In this document: in pieces, positions 1 to 4,923 of the stretch
How positions within the stretch are numbered: position 1 is the first letter of the stretch
Layout: every line of letters begins with the position of its first letter
NCBI GenBank assembly: GCA_013298485.1
Contig: JAAFHS010000134.1
Coordinates: forward strand, 1-6,849
Reading direction: 5' to 3'
DNA: 6,849 nt
Source: Rhodobacterales bacterium
Lineage (GTDB): Bacteria > Pseudomonadota > Alphaproteobacteria > Rhodobacterales > Rhodobacteraceae
Made by a program: the position numbers and the translations under genes
Notes under the pieces: generated by a model
Told to the model about the DNA's origin: nothing
Seen by the model: only the letters and a program-made list of their open reading frames with translations
Database searches by the model: none

Positions 1-528
1 GCGGATCTGGTTGAGACGGCTGAGGCGTGGGAACTGGCGCTGTCCACCAAAACCACGCCGTCGGTGCTGGCTCTGTCACGCCAGAACCTGCCTGCCGTGC
101 GCAAAACACATACCAACACCAACATGGTGGCCAAGGGCGCCTACGTGCTGGAAGACGCGGTGGGCAAGCGTCAGGTCATCCTGATGGCCACGGGGTCCGA
201 AGTCGAGATCGCCCTGAAAGCCCGCGAACAGCTGCAGGCCGCAGGCATCGGCACGCGCGTCGTCTCCATGCCCTGCTGGGAATTGTTCGAGGAACAGGAT
301 GCAAGCTATCGCCGCAAGGTGCTGCCACCCGGCCCAGTCCGGGTTGCAGTGGAGGCGGGCATCCGTTTCGGCTGGGACCGCTGGCTGTTCGGCGAGGGCG
401 GCAAGCGCGAAAAATCCGGCTTTATCGGCATGCACGGCTTTGGCGCATCCGCACCGGCCGAACGGCTTTATGCCGAAATGGGCATCACGGCCGAGGCTGC
501 GGCCGCCAAGGCCAAATCCCTGCTCTAA
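1..528 (+). CDS. tkt: Transketolase, C-terminal part (5' end outside window)
   Basis: Transketolase moves two-carbon ketol units between sugar phosphates using thiamine diphosphate. It is a cytosolic enzyme of the non-oxidative pentose phosphate pathway and, in autotrophs, of the Calvin cycle. The frame is open from the first base, so only the last 175 residues are present; a full enzyme is about 660-670. What is visible is the end of the pyrimidine-binding domain (LALSRQNLP near residues 23-31) and the C-terminal transketolase domain. That domain has the ATGSEVEIAL turn near residues 63-72, the SMPCWELFEEQD segment near 93-104, and a closing HGFGASAPAERLY-type motif followed by an AKAKSLL end. 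These match the family closely. The protein ends in TAA, four bases before the stop of the convergent doxX-like gene. GAPDH lies downstream on the same strand but is separated by an opposite-strand pair. The thiamine-binding N-terminal region cannot be judged here. Confidence 0.95.
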   Translation, partial: ADLVETAEAWELALSTKTTPSVLALSRQNLPAVRKTHTNTNMVAKGAYVLEDAVGKRQVILMATGSEVEIALKAREQLQAAGIGTRVVSMPCWELFEEQDASYRRKVLPPGPVRVAVEAGIRFGWDRWLFGEGGKREKSGFIGMHGFGASAPAERLYAEMGITAEAAAAKAKSLL

Positions 529-532
529 CGCT

Positions 533-895
533 TCAGGGCCGGGGTGCGATGCGCCCCGGCCCGTGCGCTGCCAAGACCAGGCAGCCCCCGGCAATCGCCC
601 AGTTTTTCACGAAAATCGTCATCTGCCATGGATCGGCGGGGAGGAAGTGAAAGATGGATGTGAAGGCGCAATAGGCGGCCAGTGCCGCTGCCACAGGCCG
701 CACCCAGACCCCCGCGATCAGCGCGAGCCCTGCCGCCAGGTTGAACGCCAGCGCGGGCCAGACCAGCCATTCCGGCATCCCGAACCCGGCCAGCAGCCCT
801 TCGACCAGCCCCGGTTCCAGCCATTTCTGCCCCGCCCCGCCCAGAAACAGCAGTGCAATCAGGATCCGCCCCGCCAGAACCGCCAGATCGCCCAT
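533..895 (-). CDS. DoxX-family small integral membrane protein
   Basis: This 120-residue protein has four predicted hydrophobic segments, at about residues 8-22, 44-63, 67-85 and 93-111. It opens with an AGRILIALLFLGGAGQKW-like start that is typical of DoxX/DoxD-type proteins, and the length also fits that family. Characterised members have been linked to quinone- or thiosulfate-related redox chemistry, but most bacterial members have no proven function and I assign none. The ATG at 895 was chosen because its A is also the last base of the upstream DUF808 stop (TGATG) and an AGAGGG element lies about ten bases before it. A longer frame reaching back to 1147 would only translate the DUF808 gene in a wrong frame. 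The overlap implies translational coupling and a shared transcript with the DUF808 gene. The 3' end of the gene contains a strong GC hairpin. Confidence 0.87.
   Translation of the reverse strand: MGDLAVLAGRILIALLFLGGAGQKWLEPGLVEGLLAGFGMPEWLVWPALAFNLAAGLALIAGVWVRPVAAALAAYCAFTSIFHFLPADPWQMTIFVKNWAIAGGCLVLAAHGPGRIAPRP
536..562. other. Strong GC hairpin at the convergent tkt/doxX junction
   Basis: A perfect 9-base inverted repeat (GGGCCGGGG at 536-544, CCCCGGCCC at 554-562) encloses a 9-base loop that can close further (GC 546-547 with GC 551-552). It begins 8 bases after the transketolase stop and lies inside the last codons of the doxX-like gene. There is no T-run on either strand after the stem, so it is not a classical intrinsic terminator. 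It could end or protect the tkt transcript, or both converging transcripts. The fold is seen directly; the role is inferred. Confidence 0.5.
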
Positions 896-1863
896 CAATG
901 TGCCGCCCTCTTTCCGGTCATGGCCCCCACCATCGGCCCGATCACCCGCGTCGCCACCGGAATCAGCACCAATCCCAGGATCAGCCCGAAAATCCCGTCG
1001 AAGAACGCCGTGACGAACCATGCCACAAACCCTGCCGCCACCGGCACCGCATGGGCCGCCGCCTCTGCCATGTGATGGATCTGGTCGTACAGCCACGGCC
1101 ACCCCAGCACATCCAGCCCGTGGATCACGATATTGCCCCCGACCCACAGCATCGCCGCCGTCCCCAGCGTGGACAGAAACGCCAGCAGCTTTGGCATCGC
1201 CACCACCAGCCCCCGCCCGAACCCGCGCCCCGCGGCTGTGCGCGATGTCGCGGCAAGGCGCAGCCCCACATCATCCATCTTCACGATCAGCGCCACCGCC
1301 CCGTAAACCACCGCTGTGATCAGCACGCCCACCACAGCCAGCGTCACACCCTGCATCCACGGACTTGTGCTTTCGATCGCTGCCAGCGCAATCGTCATGA
1401 TTTCCGCCGACAGGATGAAATCCGTCTTGATCGCGCCTGCGATCTTTTCTTCCTCCAGATGCGCAGGATCACGCGTATCGAAATCGGCCTCGACCACCGC
1501 ATCGGCATGCGGCGCGAAGATATGAAACACCTTCTCCGCCCCTTCAAAGCACAGATAGGCCCCCCCGATCATCAACAGCGGCGTGATCGCCGCCGGCAGG
1601 AAGAAATTCAGCAGCATCAACCCCGGCAGCAGGACAACCAGCTTGTTGCGCGCGCTGCCCTTTGCGATGCGCCAGATGATCGGCAGTTCGCGGTCCGCCT
1701 CGAACCCATGCACATATTTCGGCGTGACCGCCGCATCATCGATCACAACCCCTGCCGCCTTGGCCCCCGCCTTGGCCGTCGCCGCCGCGATGTCATCCAC
1801 CGATGCCGCCGCCACCTTGGCAATAGCCGCCACATCATCCAGCAGCGCGATCAGTCCGCTCAT
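895..1863 (-). CDS. DUF808 (YedI-type) inner-membrane protein
   Basis: This 322-residue protein matches the DUF808 family, whose E. coli member YedI has a similar length and no established function. Signature stretches are the N-terminal SGLIALLDDVAAIAK, the DDAAVTPKYVHGF segment near residues 42-54, and the KTDFILSAEIMTIAL block near 146-160. Hydrophobic spans lie at about 75-103, 148-163, 172-198, 219-249 and 272-307, so it is an integral inner-membrane protein. The start at 1863 is preceded by GGAG with a six-base spacer. The in-frame ATG two codons earlier (1869) would touch that site, and an upstream one at 1914 has no ribosome site, so both are disfavoured. It is the first gene of a two-gene unit with the doxX-like gene and is divergent from the 47-residue gene at 1979. 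A weak minus-strand promoter (TTGCCC at 1914-1909, TAAGCT at 1892-1887, 16-base spacer) could serve it, with low certainty. Confidence 0.92.
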   Translation of the reverse strand: MSGLIALLDDVAAIAKVAAASVDDIAAATAKAGAKAAGVVIDDAAVTPKYVHGFEADRELPIIWRIAKGSARNKLVVLLPGLMLLNFFLPAAITPLLMIGGAYLCFEGAEKVFHIFAPHADAVVEADFDTRDPAHLEEEKIAGAIKTDFILSAEIMTIALAAIESTSPWMQGVTLAVVGVLITAVVYGAVALIVKMDDVGLRLAATSRTAAGRGFGRGLVVAMPKLLAFLSTLGTAAMLWVGGNIVIHGLDVLGWPWLYDQIHHMAEAAAHAVPVAAGFVAWFVTAFFDGIFGLILGLVLIPVATRVIGPMVGAMTGKRAAH

Positions 1864-1978
1864 CCGCATCTCCGTGAGTTTCAAGCAGCTTAGCGCAGGC
1901 CCGCAAAAGGGCAACGCCCGAACCCCTTCACGCGGCCCGCGTCATGCAATAGCCTGCCCGCGGGACAAGGGGATGCAT

Positions 1979-2122
1979 GTGACAAATACTCTGGCCATCA
2001 TGTTGGGCGCCATCATCATCGCGGCTCTGATCCTCGATCAGGTTGCGAATGCCGGGACCGCGACCATGTTCGTTCTGCGCAAGACCTTTGATCTGGTGGA
2101 GTATGTTTCATTCTGGCGCTGA
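1979..2122 (+). CDS. 47-residue single-span membrane protein, unknown function, GTG start
   Basis: This small reading frame begins with Val/Met-TNTLAIMLGAIIIAALILD, one clear hydrophobic helix at about residues 3-20. A short polar turn (QVANAGTA) and an amphipathic tail ending in EYVSFWR follow. The GTG at 1979 is preferred because AAGGGG (1967-1972) stands six bases in front of it. The in-frame ATG at 1973 would abut the site directly and would add only Met-His. It lies 91 bases before gap on the same strand, so co-transcription is possible. From memory, similar proteins of this size and shape occur beside gap in other Rhodobacteraceae, but I could not check this. No domain is recognised and no function is proposed. 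The ribosome site, the coherent helix and the conserved-looking tail argue that it is a real gene. Confidence 0.72.
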   Translation: MTNTLAIMLGAIIIAALILDQVANAGTATMFVLRKTFDLVEYVSFWR

Positions 2123-2179
2123 GTTTGCCAATGACGGTTGAATTTCGCCGAGCTTTCTGATTGTCAGCAGCAATACGCA

Positions 2180-2193
2180 CCGGGCACGCCCGG
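2180..2193 (+). other. Short GC hairpin in the gap leader
   Basis: CCGGG (2180-2184) pairs with CCCGG (2189-2193) around CACG, followed within three bases by TTTT (2197-2200). It ends ten bases before the GGGAG ribosome site of gap. It could be a weak terminator for the preceding small gene, an attenuator-like leader element, or a 5' stabilising hairpin. The stem is short and the T-run is brief, so termination is uncertain. Confidence 0.35.
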
Positions 2194-2213
2194 CCATTTT
2201 GTGGGAGAGTCAC

Positions 2214-3215
2214 ATGACCGTCAAAGTCGCCATCAACGGATTTGGCCGCATCGGCCGCAACGTGCTGCGCGCCATCATCGAATCCGGCCGTACCGATCTT
2301 GCGGTTGTGGGGATCAATGACCTTGGCCCGGTCGAGACGAATGCGCATCTGTTGCGCTTCGATTCGGTCCATGGCCGCTTTCCCGCCACTGTGACCACCA
2401 CGGCCACCACCATCGACGTGGGCCGCGGCCCGATGGAGGTGACCGCCATCAAGAACCCCGCCGACCTGCCCTGGGGCCATGTCGACATCGTGCTGGAATG
2501 CACGGGCATCTTCGCCTCCAAGGAAAAGTGCCTGCCGCATCTGGAAAACGGCGCCAAGCGCGTCCTGATTTCTGCCCCCGGTGACGGGGCCGACAAGACC
2601 ATCGTCTTCGGGGTCAACCATGACACGTTGACGAAGTCAGACATCGTCGTCTCCAACGCGTCCTGCACCACCAACTGCCTGTCACCCGTCGCACAAGTGC
2701 TGCATGCCGCCGTCGGGATCAAGCGCGGCTTCATGACCACGATCCACAGCTACACGGGCGATCAGCCCACCCTGGATACGATGCACAAGGACCTCTACCG
2801 GGCCCGTGCGGCAGCACTTAGCATGATCCCGACATCAACCGGGGCCGCCAAGGCCGTAGGTCTGGTGCTGCCGGATCTCGCCGGAAAACTCGATGGCGTG
2901 GCGATCCGCGTGCCCACGCCCAACGTGTCGGTCGTCGATCTGGTGTTCGAGGCGACGCGCGCAACATCCGTGCAAGAGATCAACGATGCGATCCGTGCGG
3001 CCGCCAATGGCCGCCTGAAAGGCATCCTTGGCTTTACCGATCAGCCGAATGTGTCATCCGACTTCAACCATGATCCGCATTCATCCATCTTCCACATGGA
3101 CCAGACCAAGGTGATGGATGGCACGATGGTGCGCATCCTTGCATGGTATGACAATGAATGGGGCTTCTCCAACCGCATGGCTGACACGGCGGTGGCCATG
3201 GGCAAGCTGATCTGA
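2214..3215 (+). CDS. gap: Type I glyceraldehyde-3-phosphate dehydrogenase
   Basis: This cytosolic enzyme interconverts glyceraldehyde-3-phosphate and 1,3-bisphosphoglycerate with NAD(P), in glycolysis, gluconeogenesis or the Calvin cycle. The product has 333 residues, a normal length. The Rossmann start INGFGRIGRN is at residues 7-16, the active-site SNASCTTNC at 147-155 with nucleophile Cys151, the general base His178 in TTIHSYTGDQ, and the phosphate-site STGAAKAVG and RVPTPNVSVVDL stretches follow. WYDNEWGFSNRM near the end completes the fold. Asp36, in the IND-L turn after the second strand, argues for NAD. However, the usual Leu-Pro of strictly NAD-dependent enzymes in the loop after GDQ is Thr189-Met190 here, so use of both cofactors cannot be excluded. 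The ATG at 2214 has GGGAG six bases ahead; an in-frame TTG at 2199 lies upstream of that site and is rejected. A terminator follows directly. The transketolase upstream fits central carbon metabolism. Confidence 0.97.
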   Translation: MTVKVAINGFGRIGRNVLRAIIESGRTDLAVVGINDLGPVETNAHLLRFDSVHGRFPATVTTTATTIDVGRGPMEVTAIKNPADLPWGHVDIVLECTGIFASKEKCLPHLENGAKRVLISAPGDGADKTIVFGVNHDTLTKSDIVVSNASCTTNCLSPVAQVLHAAVGIKRGFMTTIHSYTGDQPTLDTMHKDLYRARAAALSMIPTSTGAAKAVGLVLPDLAGKLDGVAIRVPTPNVSVVDLVFEATRATSVQEINDAIRAAANGRLKGILGFTDQPNVSSDFNHDPHSSIFHMDQTKVMDGTMVRILAWYDNEWGFSNRMADTAVAMGKLI

Positions 3216-3237
3216 AAATTGCTGCATCTGCAGGCGG

Positions 3238-3263
3238 AAGGGCAGCTTCGGCTGCCCTTTTTT
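3238..3263 (+). terminator. Intrinsic terminator of gap
   Basis: A perfect 9-base stem (AAGGGCAGC 3238-3246, GCTGCCCTT 3251-3259) closed by a stable TTCG tetraloop runs into six T residues (3258-3263). It begins 22 bases after the gap stop. This is a textbook Rho-independent terminator on the plus strand and separates gap from the small gene at 3394. Confidence 0.95.
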
Positions 3264-3313
3264 ACATCGTAAGCCATGCAATTCATGCATAGCCGCACCG
3301 CAGCATTGACCAC

Positions 3314-3327
3314 TGTTAGCGGTATCA
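3314..3327. promoter_or_regulatory. LacI/GalR-type operator-like palindrome
   Basis: TGTTAGCGGTATCA is an interrupted palindrome with a central CG; the pattern TG-TA-CG-TA-CA is symmetric at 10 of 14 positions. That architecture is typical of operators of LacI-family repressors. It sits directly after a TTGACC hexamer (3306-3311) that resembles a -35 box and about 67 bases before the DUF1127-like gene start. No convincing -10 box is seen at the expected spacing. Both the regulator and the function are inferred. Confidence 0.35.
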
Positions 3328-3361
3328 CAAAGCCCCATCTTTCATCCAGCGGAGAAGAACA

Positions 3362-3397
3362 ATGCAGACCCCGCCAAGACAAAGGATACGACCATGA
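3362..3397 (+). CDS. Possible 11-codon leader peptide upstream of the DUF1127-like gene
   Basis: An ATG at 3362 has a good ribosome site (GGAG 3351-3354, seven-base spacer) and opens an 11-codon frame, MQTPPRQRIRP. It stops at the TGA that overlaps the next gene's ATG (ATGA at 3394-3397). The peptide is rich in Arg and Pro, residues that can slow ribosomes. The arrangement would couple translation of the downstream gene to this frame. It may be chance, because the downstream gene also has its own AGGA site at 3383-3386, which lies inside this frame. No homologue is recognised. Confidence 0.4.
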   Translation: MQTPPRQRIRP

Positions 3398-3561
3398 ATA
3401 TCATTGCCCAATTCAAAGACGCCGTCGAAAAGCGTGCGCTCTACATCAAGACCCGCGATGAAATCGCCCAGATGCCGCTCGACGTGGCACTTGACCTCGA
3501 TATTTTCCCTGGCGACGCCGAACGCATCGCCTACGACGCCGTCTACGGCAAAGCCGCCTGA
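3394..3561 (+). CDS. Small DUF1127-like protein (55 residues)
   Basis: The product has 55 residues. Its centre, TRDEIAQMPLDVALDLDI followed by FPGDAERIA (about residues 20-46), lines up without gaps with the DUF1127/YjiS pattern as I recall it (TR-E-L-A-x-L, six residues, L-x-D-I-G-L, four residues, D-I-E). The usual Gly of the D-I-G-L turn is Asp36 here. DUF1127 proteins are very short, Arg-rich and cytosolic. The Rhodobacter sphaeroides member CcaF1 binds RNA, but this protein is less basic than typical members, so that activity should not be assumed. The ATG at 3394 has AGGA seven bases ahead and overlaps the stop of an 11-codon leader frame. It lies between two terminators, so it is probably a single-gene transcript with its own promoter in 3264-3361. 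The family assignment is from sequence pattern only. Confidence 0.78.
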   Translation: MNIIAQFKDAVEKRALYIKTRDEIAQMPLDVALDLDIFPGDAERIAYDAVYGKAA

Positions 3562-3581
3562 AACCGGCACAAATGACATGC

Positions 3582-3613
3582 AAAAGGCCCGGGGGTTCGC
3601 CACGGGCCTTTTT
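3582..3613. terminator. Bidirectional terminator between convergent genes
   Basis: AAAAGGCCCG (3582-3591) pairs with CGGGCCTTTT (3603-3612) around an 11-base loop. The plus strand ends in five Ts (3609-3613), and the A4 at the other side gives a T-run on the minus strand. It lies 20 bases after the DUF1127-like stop and 3 bases beyond the stop of the minus-strand isomerase gene, so it can end both transcripts. Confidence 0.88.
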
Positions 3614-3616
3614 GAT

Positions 3617-4384
3617 TCATGCGCCGGTAAACCGCGCGGGACGCTTTTCCAGAAACGCCATCACCCCTTCGCGGAAATCCGATGATGCGCCGCATTTGCC
3701 CTGCCAGGCCGCCTCGGCCGCCAGTTGTTGGGGCAAAGTCGCCGTCGCCGATGCCCGCAGCAGTGCCTTGATGCCCGCATAGGCCACGCCAGGCCCGTTC
3801 GCCAGCGCCGTGGCCCGCGCCTGCCAATGGCTGGCAAAAGCCTCATCCGGCACGGCCTCCCAGATCATGCCCCAACCCTCCGCCTGTCGCGCGGTGATCT
3901 TGTCGGCAAACAGCATCGCCCCCATGGCGCGCGGCATGCCGATCTGGCGCGGCAGCAGGTAGGTGCCGCCCGCATCGGGCACGAGGCCGATCCGCGTGAA
4001 GGATTGCGCAAAACTCGCACTTTCCGCAGCGATCACCACATCACAGCCAAGCGCGAGGTTCGCCCCCGCCCCGACCGCCGCCCCATTGACCGCCGCAATC
4101 GTGGGTATCGTGCAATCGGCGATCGCCATCAGCAGGGGTTCATATTCGTCCCGCAATATCCCTTCAAGGTCGAGCGTATCAAATCCGCCCGCATCGTTCA
4201 GGTCCTGCCCGGATGAAAACGCGCGCCCCGCCCCGGTGATGACCAGCACCCGCGCCTCGGCCTCGGCCCGTTCGACCGCGTCCATCAGCCCTTTGCGCAC
4301 TGCGCGGTTCAGCGCGTTCATGATGGCCGGGCGGTTGATCGTGGCCACAGCCACGCCGTCCTTGCACGCATATGTCAGGTCCAT
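3617..4384 (-). CDS. Enoyl-CoA hydratase/isomerase family protein, PaaG-like
   Basis: This 255-residue crotonase-superfamily protein should act in the cytosol on acyl-CoA thioesters. Oxyanion-hole segments are SSGQDL (about 57-62) and NGAAVGAGANLALGCD (about 100-115). The two catalytic Glu positions of classical crotonase align with Asn109 and Phe129, so it is unlikely to be an ordinary hydratase. Asp137 in GLVPDAGGT matches the catalytic Asp of PaaG, the isomerase that turns ring-1,2-epoxyphenylacetyl-CoA into an oxepin-CoA. The QDLND, LEGILRDEYEPLL and REGVMAFLEKR-PARF stretches are also PaaG-like. No other phenylacetate genes are visible, so the substrate is open and no symbol is given. 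Two adjacent ATGs occur; the second (4384) has better spacing from AAGGGG, while the first (4387) would add one Met. It follows ccmH by about 60 bases on the same strand with no terminator seen, so it may be read through from the ccm genes. Confidence 0.92.
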   Translation of the reverse strand: MDLTYACKDGVAVATINRPAIMNALNRAVRKGLMDAVERAEAEARVLVITGAGRAFSSGQDLNDAGGFDTLDLEGILRDEYEPLLMAIADCTIPTIAAVNGAAVGAGANLALGCDVVIAAESASFAQSFTRIGLVPDAGGTYLLPRQIGMPRAMGAMLFADKITARQAEGWGMIWEAVPDEAFASHWQARATALANGPGVAYAGIKALLRASATATLPQQLAAEAAWQGKCGASSDFREGVMAFLEKRPARFTGA

Positions 4385-4446
4385 CATATCCCCTTCTTTG
4401 GGAGCAGACTATGCTGACTTCACCCTGCTGCAATCCGGACGCCGCG

Positions 4447-4923
4447 TCATTCCTTCAGAATTTCGCGCAGGCGCGCCGCCTCGTCTTCGCTCAACGGCAC
4501 CTCGGGCGCGGGTTTGCGCCGCAGGGTTACCAGTGCGATCCCCGCTCCGCCCAGCAACATCGCAGGCCCCGCCAGCCACAGCACCCAGTTCGCGCCATGC
4601 AGCGCCGGGTTCAGCAGCACGAACTCGCCATAGCGCGCCACAAGATAGGCCTTCACCTCGGCATCACTGTCACCCGCCACCAGCCGTTCGCGCACCAGCA
4701 GGCGCAGATCGCGGGCGATGGCCGCATTACTGTCATCAATGCTTTCACTCTGGCATTGCACGCAGCGCAATTCGCGCGACAGCGCCCGCGCCCGCGCCTC
4801 CAGTACCGGGTCGGGCAGCACCTCATCGGGCAGCACCGCAACGGCAGGTGACGCGAGCGTCATCATCAAGGCCAGGATGTAGGGCGCGTGTTTGCACGCA
4901 CCGCGTGGCCAAAACCGGATCAT
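4447..4923 (-). CDS. ccmH: Cytochrome c-type biogenesis protein CcmH
   Basis: CcmH is a membrane-anchored periplasmic thiol-disulfide protein that keeps the CXXC of apocytochrome c reduced and presents it to the CcmF haem lyase. The product has 158 residues. A signal peptide spans residues 1-29 with a hydrophobic core (YILALMMTLAS) and an AVA cleavage site. The family motif RCVQCQS is at 53-59 with the reactive pair Cys54 and Cys57. A helical periplasmic domain follows (RDLRLLVRERLVAG, YLVARYGEFVLLNP), then one membrane span at about 112-134 and a short charged tail. This is the single-domain alphaproteobacterial form (Ccl2/CycL), lacking the C-terminal TPR part found in E. coli CcmH. The ATG at 4923 overlaps the ccmF stop (ATGA), implying translational coupling; only a weak ribosome site (GGCGGA) is present. 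Confidence 0.96.
   Translation of the reverse strand: MIRFWPRGACKHAPYILALMMTLASPAVAVLPDEVLPDPVLEARARALSRELRCVQCQSESIDDSNAAIARDLRLLVRERLVAGDSDAEVKAYLVARYGEFVLLNPALHGANWVLWLAGPAMLLGGAGIALVTLRRKPAPEVPLSEDEAARLREILKE

Noticed and set aside
27..1075. Plus- and minus-strand frames overlapping transketolase and the doxX-like gene
   Set aside because: They run out of frame across recognised genes and lack ribosome sites and domain character.
896..1147. N-terminal extension of the doxX-like gene back to 1147
   Set aside because: The added 84 residues are a wrong-frame reading of DUF808, Gly/Arg-rich with no family similarity. The TGATG junction gives a better start.
853..1893. A 346-codon plus-strand open frame antisense to the DUF808 gene
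   Set aside because: Same reason: the composition is that of a GC-rich antisense shadow, and DUF808 on the other strand is well supported.
3333..3340. CCCCATCT, a perfect match to the -10 element of RpoH-type promoters, upstream of the DUF1127-like gene
   Set aside because: The nearest TTGA-type -35 (TTGACC at 3306) leaves a 21-base gap, too long for a heat-shock sigma promoter. No other -35 is seen at proper spacing.
4406..4433. Minus-strand TTGCAG/TAGTCT pair with a 16-base spacer before the PaaG-like gene
   Set aside because: Matches to the consensus are weak and the gene may be read from ccm. It is not listed as a promoter.
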